DNA from: Streptomyces fulvoviolaceus
Lineage (GTDB): Bacteria > Actinomycetota > Actinomycetes > Streptomycetales > Streptomycetaceae
Direction: 5' to 3'
Assembly (NCBI RefSeq): GCF_000718165.1
Contig: NZ_JOEY01000013.1
Coordinates: forward strand, 124,001 to 188,000
DNA length: 64,000 bases
The position numbers were made by a program, and so were the translations under genes. Shown piece by piece: positions 17,282 through 25,581 of the stretch. Every line of letters begins with the position of its first letter. Positions within the stretch are counted from its first letter, which is position 1. The notes under the pieces were generated by a model that saw only the letters and a program-made list of their open reading frames with translations, was not told where the DNA came from and ran no database searches.

Positions 17282-17338
17282 GAACTCCCCCTGTTCACCG
17301 TCCGGCCGTCGACCCGGCCCGGCGTTCCGACCGCCTGC

Positions 17339-17357
17339 CTGGTGGTGCCACCACCAG
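17339..17357. promoter_or_regulatory. perfect palindrome, probable operator of the XRE/MFS pair
   Basis: CTGGTGGTGCCACCACCAG is a perfect inverted repeat with a single central base. It lies between the divergent regulator and transporter genes, 51 bp upstream of the MFS start. Binding by the adjacent regulator is inferred. Confidence 0.6.
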
Positions 17358-17407
17358 CACAACTTCCCGCTCCCCACGGCTATTCCGAAGCCAGCAGGCT
17401 CTTGCGC

Positions 17408-18853
17408 ATGGCGATCGACACCGACCCCACCACACCCTCGGCCCACCCGCTCGACACCCCCCGGCTGTCGACGCGCGACAAGCTCGTCCTGTTCGTCCTG
17501 TGCGCCGCCCAGTTCATGGTCGCGCTCGACTTCTCCGTCCTGAACGTCGCTCTGCCCGTCCTCGGCCCGGACCTCGGCATGAGTCGGTCCGCCCTCCAGT
17601 GGGCGGTCACGGCGTTCGCGCTGCCGTCCGGCGGATTCCTGCTGCTCTTCGGCCGCATCGGCGACCTGTACGGCCGTAGGAAACTGTTCCTCACCGGGCT
17701 CGCCCTGTTCGGCGCGGCCTCGCTGCTCGCGACGTTCGCCTGGGACCCGGCGTCGTTCCTGACCGGACGCGCCCTGCAGGGCCTCGGCGCGGCGGCGATC
17801 GTGCCGACCGGCATGTCCCTGCTGACGACGACCTTCCCGGAGGGCCCGGCCCGCGACCGCGCTCTCGGCATCTCGGGCACCCTGCTCTCGCTCGGCTTCA
17901 CGGTCGGCATGGTGGCCGGCGGCGTCCTGACCGACGTGTTCGGCTGGCGCTCCACGATGGGCCTGCTCACCCTGTTCGCCCTGATCGTCCTGCCCCTGGC
18001 CCCCGGCCTGCTCCCCGAGTCCCGCACCCCGGAACGCCCCCGCCTGGACGTGCCCGGCGCGGTCACCGTCACCGGCGGTCTGCTGTCCCTGATCTACGCC
18101 CTGTCGACGGCGGCCGACCACGGCTTCGCCCGCCCGGACGTGATCACGACCCTGATCGCGGGCCTCTCCCTCCTCGCCACCTTCGGCTACGTCGAGTCGC
18201 GCACCGCCCAGCCCCTGGTCTCCCTGCCGATGCTGCGCCGCCGCACGGTGGCGTGGGGCAACCTGGGCGGTCTGGTCACCTTCTCGATGATGTCGACGGT
18301 CGTCTTCGCGCTGACCCTGTACCTGCAGGAGGTCCTGCACCTGTCGGCCTTCGAGACGGGCCTCGTCTTCGGTGTGCAGGGCGTACTGTCCGCGGTCGCG
18401 GGCACCTACGCCCCGAAGATCATCGGCCGTATCGGCGCCCGCCGCACCCTGGTCGGCTCGCTCGTCGGCCAGGGCGCCCTGGGCGCGGCCCTGCTCGGCC
18501 TCAACACCCACACCTGGTCGGTCTGGCTCGCCACGGCCGCCGTCTCCCTGGCCAGCATGTGCCACCTCGGCGCGATCATCTCCTACGGCCTGACCGTCAC
18601 CTCCGGCGTCCCTGACGAGGAACAGGGCCTGGCCACCGGCCTGGTCACCTCGACCCAGCAGGTCGGGCTCACCGTCGGCATCCCGCTGCTCGGCGTCCTG
18701 GCGACGACGTCGGGCGACCTGATGTCCGGCGTCCACACGGTCCTGGCGCTCGACTCGGCGATCGTCCTGGCGGCGGCGGTGCTGATCGCGGTGGGGCTGC
18801 GCGTCGGCCGGCCCTCAGGGACGGTCGAGGCGCAGCCGGTCGGCGCGCGGTAG
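17408..18853 (+). CDS. MFS drug-exporter-like transporter (DHA2, 14-helix type)
   Basis: Membrane protein of 481 residues with the EmrB/QacA layout. Helix 1 carries FMVALDFSVLNVALPVLG (motif D-like), loop 2-3 is GRIGDLYGRRKLFL, and helix 5 has LLSLGFTVGMVAGGVLTD (motif C of antiporters). It probably expels a small toxic compound by proton antiport. ATG at 17408 was chosen because earlier in-frame codons lie in the divergent regulator. Its 3' end overlaps the convergent MmcQ gene by 39 bp. Expression is probably set by the divergent XRE regulator. Confidence 0.87.
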   Translation: MAIDTDPTTPSAHPLDTPRLSTRDKLVLFVLCAAQFMVALDFSVLNVALPVLGPDLGMSRSALQWAVTAFALPSGGFLLLFGRIGDLYGRRKLFLTGLALFGAASLLATFAWDPASFLTGRALQGLGAAAIVPTGMSLLTTTFPEGPARDRALGISGTLLSLGFTVGMVAGGVLTDVFGWRSTMGLLTLFALIVLPLAPGLLPESRTPERPRLDVPGAVTVTGGLLSLIYALSTAADHGFARPDVITTLIAGLSLLATFGYVESRTAQPLVSLPMLRRRTVAWGNLGGLVTFSMMSTVVFALTLYLQEVLHLSAFETGLVFGVQGVLSAVAGTYAPKIIGRIGARRTLVGSLVGQGALGAALLGLNTHTWSVWLATAAVSLASMCHLGAIISYGLTVTSGVPDEEQGLATGLVTSTQQVGLTVGIPLLGVLATTSGDLMSGVHTVLALDSAIVLAAAVLIAVGLRVGRPSGTVEAQPVGAR

Positions 18854-19174
18854 ACCGGCCACCACCAGGTCGTACGAGTCCTCGACGAGCTCCCGGACCA
18901 GCCGGTCCGGGAGCTCTCCGTCGACCGTCACCGTGTTCCAGTGGCGCTTGTTCATGTGGTAGCCGGGGATGATCGACCCCGGGTGCTCGCCGCGCAGCCG
19001 GATCGCGTCCTCCGGGACGCACTTCAGGTTGACCGTCAGGGGGCGGTTGTCCAGCCAGGACAGGGCGAACATCTTGCCCAGCACCTTGAAGACCGAGATC
19101 TCCGGCGAGAAGGGAAAGTCCTCCACCGCCGCGTTGAAGGACAGACAGAAGTCGCGCAGCTCCTGCGGGGTCAC
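18815..19174 (-). CDS. MmcQ/YjbR family DNA-binding-like protein
   Basis: A 119-residue protein with the CyaY-like fold named for YjbR. It begins [19 protein letters not shown] and contains the conserved FKVLGKMFAL and GYHMNKRHWNTV segments. Biochemical role unknown; members have been described as DNA-binding. The GTG at 19174 overlaps the corC stop (GTGA), making it the last gene of the phoH-ybeY-corC run. The 3' end overlaps the MFS gene on the other strand. Confidence 0.82.
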   Translation of the reverse strand: MTPQELRDFCLSFNAAVEDFPFSPEISVFKVLGKMFALSWLDNRPLTVNLKCVPEDAIRLRGEHPGSIIPGYHMNKRHWNTVTVDGELPDRLVRELVEDSYDLVVAGLPRADRLRLDRP

Positions 19175-20478
19175 TCCTCTTTCGCCTCCTCGTGCGGGGA
19201 ATCCGCCGGACCCACCGGCTCCACGAGCACAGTCACGATCTTGTTCCGGCGGCCTGCCGCGGCCTCCGCGGTCAGCCGCAGCGCCCGCCCGTCCGGGAGT
19301 TCCACGACGGAGGAGGCGCCGGCGATGGGCACCCGGCCCAGCGCCTTGGCGAGCAGCCCGCCGACGGTCTCCACGTCCTCGTCGTCGTACTCGTCCAGGC
19401 CGTACAGCTCGCCGAGGTCGGTGATGTCGAGGCGGGCGGTGACCCGGTGGCGGTCCTCGCCGAGGTCCTCCACGGGCGGGAGTTCACGGTCGTACTCATC
19501 GGTGATCTCGCCGACGATCTCCTCGAGGATGTCCTCGATGGTGACGATGCCGGCCGTGCCGCCGTACTCGTCGATGACGACGGCGACGTGGTTGCGGTCC
19601 TGCTGCATCTCGCGGAGCAGATCGCCGGCGTTCTTGGTGTCGGGGACGAAGGCGGCGGGCCGCATGGCCGTCGAGACGAGCTCGCTCTCCGCGTCCCGGC
19701 TGATGTGCGTCTTGCGGGCCAGGTCCTTCAGATACACGATCCCGACGATGTCGTCCTCGCTCTCACCGGAGACCGGGATGCGCGAGAAGCCGGAGCGCAG
19801 GGCGAGGGTGAGGGCCTGACGGATCGTCTTGTAGCGCTCGATGACGACGAGGTCGGTCCGCGGGACCATGACCTCCCGGACGAGCGTGTCGCCCAGCTCG
19901 AAGACCGAGTGCACCATCCGGCGCTCCTCGTCCTCGATCAGGGACTCCTTCTCCGCGAGGTCGACCAGCGCGCGCAGCTCCGCCTCGGAGGCGAAGGGGC
20001 CGCGACGGAAGCCCTTGCCGGGGGTGAGGGCGTTGCCGATGAGGATCAGCAGGGGCGGGATCGGGCCCATGATCCTCGCCAGCGGGACCAGGATGTACGC
20101 CGCCGCGGTCGCCGTGTTGAGCGGGTGCTGGCGGCCGATGGTGCGCGGGGAGACCCCGACGGCGACGTACGACACGAGGACCATGACGCCGATCGCGACC
20201 AGCAGGGCGCGGGTGGTGCCGGCGAACTCCTGCAGACAGGCGTAGGTGACGAGGGCGGCCGCCGCCATCTCACAGGCGACGCGGACCAGCAGCGCCACGT
20301 TGAGATAGCGGGTCGGGTCGGCGGCGATCTGGGCGAGCTTCGCGCTGCCGCGGCGGCCGGTGCGTACGGCCTCCTCGGCGCGGAAGCTGGAGACGCGCGC
20401 GAGGCCCGCCTCCGCGCAGGCGGCGAGCCACGCGACGACGACCAGGGCGATCGCGCCGGAGACGAGGGGGAGGCTCAT
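19171..20478 (-). CDS. CNNM/CorC-type membrane protein with CBS pair (hemolysin C family)
   Basis: A 435-residue protein. An N-terminal CNNM domain with four hydrophobic segments (about 1-180) precedes a tandem CBS domain (about 200-325, including [18 protein letters not shown]) and a C-terminal CorC/HlyC domain (about 340-425, starting after EYDRELPPV). The family is linked to Mg2+/Co2+ homeostasis; the haemolysin name is historical. ATG at 20478 overlaps the ybeY stop (ATGA), so translation is coupled. The middle position of an ancient phoH-ybeY-corC set supports the call. Confidence 0.9.
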   Translation of the reverse strand: MSLPLVSGAIALVVVAWLAACAEAGLARVSSFRAEEAVRTGRRGSAKLAQIAADPTRYLNVALLVRVACEMAAAALVTYACLQEFAGTTRALLVAIGVMVLVSYVAVGVSPRTIGRQHPLNTATAAAYILVPLARIMGPIPPLLILIGNALTPGKGFRRGPFASEAELRALVDLAEKESLIEDEERRMVHSVFELGDTLVREVMVPRTDLVVIERYKTIRQALTLALRSGFSRIPVSGESEDDIVGIVYLKDLARKTHISRDAESELVSTAMRPAAFVPDTKNAGDLLREMQQDRNHVAVVIDEYGGTAGIVTIEDILEEIVGEITDEYDRELPPVEDLGEDRHRVTARLDITDLGELYGLDEYDDEDVETVGGLLAKALGRVPIAGASSVVELPDGRALRLTAEAAAGRRNKIVTVLVEPVGPADSPHEEAKEE

Positions 20479-20972
20479 GACACGGTCGGGGCCGGGGACG
20501 GGCCGGTGTGGCCCTTCTCCGCACGCCAGCCGTCCACGATGGCGGCCTGCAGACCGAACATCTCGGCCTTCTCGTCGGGCTCCTCGTGGTCGTACCCGAG
20601 GAGGTGCAGCACACCGTGGACGGCGAGCAGTTGGAGCTCCTCGTCCATGGAGTGCTGCGTCGGCGCTTCCTCACCCTGCTTCTTGGCGACCTCGGGGCAC
20701 AGCACGATGTCACCGAGGAGCCCCTGCGGGGGCTCCTCGTCGTCCTTCGACGGCGGCCGCAGCTCGTCCATCGGGAAGGACATGACATCGGTCGGACCGG
20801 GCAGGTCCATCCACTGGATGTGCAACTGCTCCATGGCGTCGGCGTCCACGACGATCACCGAGAGCTCGGAGAGCGGGTGGATGCGCATCCGCGCGAGGGC
20901 GTAGCGGGCGATGTCGAGGATCGCCTGCTCGTCGACCTCGGTTCCGGACTCGTTGTTGACGTCGATCGACAT
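20475..20972 (-). CDS. ybeY: rRNA maturation endoribonuclease YbeY
   Basis: Zinc-dependent endonuclease that trims the 3' end of 16S rRNA and takes part in 70S quality control. It has 165 residues. The metal motif is [11 protein letters not shown] (His119, His123, His129). The family segment [12 protein letters not shown] is also present, and [11 protein letters not shown] is the conserved GDI strand. An acidic insert (SKDDEEPPQ) sits before it. ATG at 20972 is 12 bp after the PhoH stop; the two usually act in the same RNA processes. Confidence 0.94.
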   Translation of the reverse strand: MSIDVNNESGTEVDEQAILDIARYALARMRIHPLSELSVIVVDADAMEQLHIQWMDLPGPTDVMSFPMDELRPPSKDDEEPPQGLLGDIVLCPEVAKKQGEEAPTQHSMDEELQLLAVHGVLHLLGYDHEEPDEKAEMFGLQAAIVDGWRAEKGHTGPSPAPTVS

Positions 20973-20984
20973 GGTTGTGCTGGT

Positions 20985-23129
20985 CTACTTCCGCTTGTTA
21001 CGGGCGCCCTTGTGGGTGCCGTTCTCCGTACCGTTCTCGCTGTCGTACTTCTCGTACGCGTCGACGATACGGCCGACCAGCTTGTGCCGTACGACATCGT
21101 GGGACGTGAGGCGCGAGAAGTGGACGTCGTCCAGGCCCTCCAGGATGTCCTGGACCTGACGCAGGCCGGACTTCGTGCCGGTCGGCAGATCGACCTGGGT
21201 GACGTCACCCGTGACGACGACCTTCGAGTCGAAGCCGAGCCTCGTCAGGAACATCTTCATCTGCTCGGCGCTCGTGTTCTGGGCCTCGTCCAGGATGATG
21301 AAGGCGTCGTTGAGGGTGTTGTGGGTCAACAGGTAGTCCTGCGTGACGTACAGCGAGTCCTCGGCCGCCACCTGGATGCAGACGGTCTCCTCCCGGCCCG
21401 CGGGCTCGATGCTGTCGATGTACCGCATCGGGCGTCCGCCGCCTCCGGCCGCGTGGTACGTGTCGCGCTTGCGGGTGAGGCGGAAGGGTTCGATGCCTTC
21501 GGGGAGGCGGATGTCGACGATGTGGGCGTCGCGGCGGTGGTGAACGTCGCGGCCCTTGGCCCTCCCTGGCGTCCGCCCCTTGGCAGCTCGGCGGCTGGCG
21601 TAGGCGACACCTCCCAGTGACTGGACCAGGGCGATGACGTCGTCACGGAGCAGGATTGAAGTCGTCGAGTACTGGATACGGCACGTGCGGTCCTTTTGAG
21701 TGACTGGGCCGCCGTCTGTGTCGAGGAGCCCCTGAAGTACGGCGAGCCGTACCTCGGCGGAGTTGTAGAGGTAGTCGTCCGGCACGAACTTGGAGTACGA
21801 CTTGCTGCCGAGCAGATCCAACGTACGCAGCGCTTGCTTGAGAGGGTGCGTCAGCACGCCTCCCTCAGCGTCGCGGGATGTCGGCATACGGTTGATGTGG
21901 TAGTTGTAGCCGCCACGCGACCGCACCTTGACGCCGGGCACTGCCGTCTCCAGTGCCGAGACCAACTCCGGGTCGGCCGTGGTGAACGAAGGAGTACGGC
22001 GCCCCGAGACGCAGCCGTCGCCTAGTAGCAGCCCCAGCGCGTACGGGTCCAGCGGAACCTCACGCTCGGGGAAGCAGACCGGCGCCGTGAGCATGGGCAG
22101 CTCGTACCGGCGATAGTGCGCCGCCCGCAGGTTGCCGATCATCTCCTGGGTCTCCAGGACGCGCCATGGCTTGTCGCGGCGCTTGTCGTCGCGCGTCCTG
22201 ACCGTCCACAGGTGCTCACCACAGCACAGGGTCCAGGCGCCGTCCTGGGCCGTGACGCGATAGACGTCCTTCTCGCCCTGCGGGTAGACGCCCAGTACCG
22301 GGGTCGGCTCACCATTCGAGCCGATGACCAGGTCACCGACCTGGAGGTCACCGATGGGCCGCCAACCGTCCGGGGTCAGGACGCTGGTGAAGAGCGGCAT
22401 CGCGCGACCCCGCATATACGCCAGCGGCGCCACCTCAATCGTCCCCGCCGCCATCAACCGCGGAATCGAGTCAGGATCCAGCATGTCGTGCAGCGCGTCG
22501 TACAGAGGCCGCAGATACGGGTCGATCTTCTCGTACAGCGTGCCGGGCAGGAATCCCAGTCGCTCGCCGGCTTCCACCGCCGGCCGGGTCAGGATGATGC
22601 GGTTGACCTGCTTGGACTGCAGGGCCTGTACCGCCTTGGCCATGGCGAGGTAGGTCTTGCCGGTACCGGCGGGACCGATGCCGAAGACGATCGTGTGCTT
22701 GTCGATCGCGTCGACGTACCGCTTCTGGTTGAGGGTCTTGGGGCGGATCGTGCGGCCGCGCGAGGAGAGGATGTTCTGGGTGAGCACCTCGGCCGGGGTC
22801 TCCTCGCCGTCACCCTCGCCGTTTTCACTTGCTCTGAGCATGGCGATAGAGCGTTCCACTCCGTCCTCCGTCATCGGCTGCCCGGTGCGGAGCACCAGCA
22901 TCATCTCGTCGAACAGGCGCTGGATGAGGGCGACCTCCGCGGCGTCGCCGACTGCGCTGATCTCATTGCCCCGGACGTGGATGTCGGCTGCCGGGAAGGC
23001 CTTTTCGATGACGCGCAGCAGGGAGTCGCCGGACCCCAGCACCGTGACCATGGGGTGCTGGGCGGGGACGGTGAACTGTGCTCTCGCCTGCCCCTGCGCG
23101 GGGGTGTGACCTGTCGGTGTCTGAGTCAT
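20985..23129 (-). CDS. PhoH family ATPase precursor with an internal intein
   Basis: A 714-residue precursor. The host protein is the PhoH-like P-loop NTPase (PhoH-L type): an N-terminal KH-like region (about 20-90), Walker A GPAGTGKT (152-159), and Walker B IILDEAQ shortly after the insertion point. Residues 1-242 and 605-714 (352 in all) are the mature ATPase; 243-604 are an intein that breaks the frame-continuous motif MRGR/TLNDAF immediately before Walker B, so the enzyme cannot be active until spliced. The C-terminus is polar (NGTENGTHKGARNKRK). It heads the ybeY-corC operon, and PhoH/YbeY are linked to RNA processing. ATG at 23129 is supported by family alignment of the N-terminus. Confidence 0.93.
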   Translation of the reverse strand: MTQTPTGHTPAQGQARAQFTVPAQHPMVTVLGSGDSLLRVIEKAFPAADIHVRGNEISAVGDAAEVALIQRLFDEMMLVLRTGQPMTEDGVERSIAMLRASENGEGDGEETPAEVLTQNILSSRGRTIRPKTLNQKRYVDAIDKHTIVFGIGPAGTGKTYLAMAKAVQALQSKQVNRIILTRPAVEAGERLGFLPGTLYEKIDPYLRPLYDALHDMLDPDSIPRLMAAGTIEVAPLAYMRGRAMPLFTSVLTPDGWRPIGDLQVGDLVIGSNGEPTPVLGVYPQGEKDVYRVTAQDGAWTLCCGEHLWTVRTRDDKRRDKPWRVLETQEMIGNLRAAHYRRYELPMLTAPVCFPEREVPLDPYALGLLLGDGCVSGRRTPSFTTADPELVSALETAVPGVKVRSRGGYNYHINRMPTSRDAEGGVLTHPLKQALRTLDLLGSKSYSKFVPDDYLYNSAEVRLAVLQGLLDTDGGPVTQKDRTCRIQYSTTSILLRDDVIALVQSLGGVAYASRRAAKGRTPGRAKGRDVHHRRDAHIVDIRLPEGIEPFRLTRKRDTYHAAGGGGRPMRYIDSIEPAGREETVCIQVAAEDSLYVTQDYLLTHNTLNDAFIILDEAQNTSAEQMKMFLTRLGFDSKVVVTGDVTQVDLPTGTKSGLRQVQDILEGLDDVHFSRLTSHDVVRHKLVGRIVDAYEKYDSENGTENGTHKGARNKRK
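21318..22403 (-). mobile_element. class 3-like intein with LAGLIDADG homing endonuclease, inserted in PhoH
   Basis: Encodes 362 residues. The first residue is Ala rather than Cys or Ser, which rules out class 1 chemistry. Block B contains CGEHLW (His64, Trp66), block F has ETVCIQV (Cys342), the C-terminus is HN (361-362), and the +1 extein residue is Thr. That is the Trp-Cys-Thr triad defining class 3 inteins, in which the block F Cys starts splicing. The endonuclease domain has two motifs, LGLLLGDG (about 123-130) and LQGLLDTDG (about 224-231), both with the catalytic Asp, so it may still be an active homing enzyme. Base composition looks somewhat less GC-rich than the flanks, consistent with horizontal arrival. 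Confidence 0.9.
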
Positions 23130-23524
23130 GGGCCGGCGCTGTAGGCCTGCGGTTCCTCCTCGTCAGGGCCGCACAGGTGAAGGCGGCCTCGCGAGTTCCA
23201 GGGTACGACGGTGCACTGACAACGCCGTAGGCCTTTTCGGTGTCCCGGTCTTTCCTGCGTTGCGCAGGTTTCGAGGGGGAAAGGCTTCGAGCCTGAACCG
23301 GCAGGAGTGTGCTGATGCGATACCGCCGGTAACACATGGCCGGAATACCCCCTTGCCGTTCTTCACACCACGCGCATCAATGGAACCGGTAATTCCGACG
23401 GACCGTCAGATTCCAGCATCGCGCAGCGCTCCGCACCCGCTCGCGAAGACTGGCCGTTCGTCGGCGTACCTCTCCCGTCCATCCCCACATGGCAGTCCCC
23501 ACCTCGGGAAGGAAACCGGAACCC
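23130..23524. other. 395-bp divergent intergenic region, phoH / first WxL-like gene
   Basis: No supported gene; short frames here lack protein character. It must hold the promoters for phoH (leftward) and for the secreted gene (rightward). A 15-bp palindrome CCTGCGTTGCGCAGG lies at 23254-23268. A motif shared with the next intergenic region lies at 23397-23414. AGGAAAC just before 23525 is the ribosome-binding site. Confidence 0.6.
23397..23414 (+). promoter_or_regulatory. motif shared by two WxL-cluster promoters, copy 1
   Basis: GACGGACCGTCAGATTCC, closely matching GACGGTCCATCAGATTTCC at 24056-24074. The core GACGG-n-CCGTC is palindromic. It lies 111 bp upstream of the first surface gene. 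Confidence 0.5.
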
Positions 23525-23998
23525 ATGAAAGGCAAACGGATAGGAACTGGTGCGGCACTGGCTGTCGGCACCCTCGCGGCCGCCGGGCTGGCGTTCGCAC
23601 CCGCCGCTCTCGCCGTCACACCGGACACCGCGACGATCACCGCCGACTGCGGCAGCTTCGGCAGCGGCGAAGCCACCCTCACCGCCACTCAGGACGGCAC
23701 CGCCGCCACCCTCACCGTCACCTCGGCGATCACCGCGCCGATCGCGCTGGCCGAGGACTCGATCTCCTCGACGCTCACCCTGGTGAACGCCGCCGGCGGC
23801 ACCACCGCCTTCACCGGCACGGAGAACCCGGCCATCGCGGCGGGCGACCCCGTCACCGTCGGCCCGCTCGACGGCACCGTGGCCTCCGGCGACAGCCTGG
23901 AGGCGTACGGCGGCACGCTGCAGATCACCGTCCTCGGGATCACCGTCACCTGCACGGCGACCGGACCGCAGTCCCCGGGTCCGTTCGTGTTCGACTGA
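23525..23998 (+). CDS. small secreted protein of the WxL-like cluster
   Basis: A 157-residue exported protein. The signal peptide is KGKRIGTG followed by a hydrophobic core ending at LAFAPAALA (cleavage about residue 30). The mature part is Thr/Ala/Gly-rich with alternating beta-strand character and two cysteines (TADCGSF and TVTCTATG), likely one disulphide closing a small beta-sandwich. There is no WxL motif, anchor or enzyme signature. ATG at 23525 was preferred over GTG/ATG at 23489 because GGAAGGAAAC precedes it and it begins directly with the signal peptide. Strand pattern and neighbours suggest a surface or matrix component. Confidence 0.72.
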   Translation: MKGKRIGTGAALAVGTLAAAGLAFAPAALAVTPDTATITADCGSFGSGEATLTATQDGTAATLTVTSAITAPIALAEDSISSTLTLVNAAGGTTAFTGTENPAIAAGDPVTVGPLDGTVASGDSLEAYGGTLQITVLGITVTCTATGPQSPGPFVFD

Positions 23999-24023
23999 GC
24001 CGATCCCGCACTCAGGCGCCCCC

Positions 24024-24063
24024 GGACCGTCAACTTCCGCCGACAGGTGGAAGTTGACGGTCC
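24024..24063 (+). terminator. 15-bp stem hairpin after the first WxL-cluster gene
   Basis: 24024-24038 pairs perfectly with 24049-24063 around a 10-nt loop. It starts 26 bp after the stop. The right arm overlaps the shared promoter motif at 24056-24074. No U tract follows, as is usual in Streptomyces. Confidence 0.6.
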
Positions 24064-24074
24064 ATCAGATTTCC
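24056..24074 (+). promoter_or_regulatory. motif shared by two WxL-cluster promoters, copy 2
   Basis: GACGGTCCATCAGATTTCC, the partner of the motif at 23397-23414. It lies 118 bp upstream of the WxL-like gene, nearly the same distance as copy 1 from its gene, suggesting co-regulation. Confidence 0.5.
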
Positions 24075-24191
24075 GTCGGGTTCCGCGGGTTCACAGCCTC
24101 GTCTCCATTGACTTCTCACGCAATCCCCACATCAATGCCCCCTGTCGGCGCAGACGAGCCGCTGCGCCCGCATCCCTCAGAGGGGGCCACT

Positions 24192-25517
24192 ATGAGATCC
24201 AAGGGTTCTGGAAGCCGAAGACGCCGACTGGCCGCACTGCTCGGCGCGACCGCGCTCGCGGTCACCGCGGGGGGCGCGCTCGCCGCCCCGGCGGGAGCCG
24301 CCGCCAATGTGGACTTCGCCACGCACTGCATCCCGCCTGCCGTCGCGGGCATCCCGCCCATCGACGGCACCACCACCGCGATCATCACGGTGGACGACGC
24401 CACGCCCCAGGTCGGCGACACCGTCACCGTGACGTACACGGTGGTCACGCCCGCCGCGAGCAACCCCACCGCCATCAGCCTGCCGGCCGACATCATGACG
24501 CCGTCCGGCAAGGTCGCCCTCGGCGGAGCGCAGACCGGCGACGTGACGGTCGCCGGGCCGAAGAAGAACGACCCGGTGGCGGGCAACGCGCCGTTCCCGT
24601 CGTTCAGCATGACCGGCACCTTCACGGTCACCACCGCGGGCGCGATCACCCTCTCGCCCGGCGACTACAACATCCACACCAGCTACATCCTCGAACTGGA
24701 CACCCCCTGCACGGTCACCAGCCCGCCCGCCCCGGTCTCCGAGACCATCACGGCGAGCGACGCACCCAATCCCAACACCCGTGCCATCCAGCTGGGTTCG
24801 GCCTCCGGCAACCCCGGTGACAGCGTGACCGTCACCGGCAGCAACTTCACCCCGGGTGCCACCGTCACCCTCGCCGGACGCTCCGGAACGAACCAGACCG
24901 GGGACACGGCCACCACGACCGCCGACGCCTCGGGCGCCATCAGCGGCTCGCTGACCCTCAACGACAAGACGACGACCGGCGTCGTGGCGTACGAGGGCGC
25001 GAGCTGGACCGACGACCTCGGTGCCGGCCCGGCCACCTACACCGTCATCGACAACACCCCCATCCCCGACAACGCCCAGAAGCTCACCACCACGGTGCAC
25101 GCGGGCACCCTGTCCATGTCCCAGGCCGGGGACACCGTCGACCTGTCGGCGGTGGACTACGGCGAGGGCGGGGCATCGAGCGGTGATCTCAACACGGTGA
25201 CCGTCCAGGACTTCCGCGGCGGACCCGCGGGCTGGTCCCTGACCGGCAAGGTCACCGACTTCACCGGTCCCGGCGCCAAGATCGATGCCGGGGCGCTCAG
25301 TTGGACCCCCGCCTGCGCCACCGAGGCGGGCAGCCCGAGCACCTGCCAGGCCGGTTCGGCGGGCACGGTCGGTTCCTCGGGAGCGACCCTCGCGTCCACC
25401 CCCAACGGCACGCTCACCGGCGGTGAGTTCACCGTGGACGCCCAACTCTCCCTGAACGTACCGGCGTTCACGCCTCCCGGCTCGTACTCCGGCGTTCTCA
25501 CCCTCACGCTCAGCTGA
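24192..25517 (+). CDS. secreted WxL-domain-like surface protein
   Basis: A 441-residue exported protein. The signal peptide (1-37) has an RRRR n-region and ends near APAGAAA. Then come a beta-rich domain (about 40-180), an IPT/Ig-like domain (about 203-285, GNPGDSVTVTGSNFTPGATV), and a C-terminal domain (about 300-441) like the WxL cell-wall-binding domain of Firmicutes. The first WxL motif is present as WSL (348-350) in FRGGPAGWSLTGKVTDF; the second is degenerate (SYSGVLTLTLS, with Leu in place of Trp). The ATG at 24192 has AGAGGGGG upstream. It lies between a small secreted protein and a DUF916 membrane protein, the arrangement seen in WxL loci. Function in this genus is unknown to me. Confidence 0.78.
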   Translation: MRSKGSGSRRRRLAALLGATALAVTAGGALAAPAGAAANVDFATHCIPPAVAGIPPIDGTTTAIITVDDATPQVGDTVTVTYTVVTPAASNPTAISLPADIMTPSGKVALGGAQTGDVTVAGPKKNDPVAGNAPFPSFSMTGTFTVTTAGAITLSPGDYNIHTSYILELDTPCTVTSPPAPVSETITASDAPNPNTRAIQLGSASGNPGDSVTVTGSNFTPGATVTLAGRSGTNQTGDTATTTADASGAISGSLTLNDKTTTGVVAYEGASWTDDLGAGPATYTVIDNTPIPDNAQKLTTTVHAGTLSMSQAGDTVDLSAVDYGEGGASSGDLNTVTVQDFRGGPAGWSLTGKVTDFTGPGAKIDAGALSWTPACATEAGSPSTCQAGSAGTVGSSGATLASTPNGTLTGGEFTVDAQLSLNVPAFTPPGSYSGVLTLTLS

Positions 25518-25581
25518 CCGTACGGGCGTCCGCACCCGCCCGTTCACCTCATCCCGCCGATGTCCGTGGGGGTCCGCACCC

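Noticed and set aside
21318..22403. Insert in PhoH as an accessory domain or assembly error
   Set aside because: The frame is continuous, the flanks join to a normal PhoH sequence at one peptide bond, and all intein blocks are present in order.
23130..23524. Riboswitch or small RNA before phoH or the secreted gene
   Set aside because: I could not find a conserved riboswitch core; only a 15-bp palindrome and the shared promoter motif are visible.
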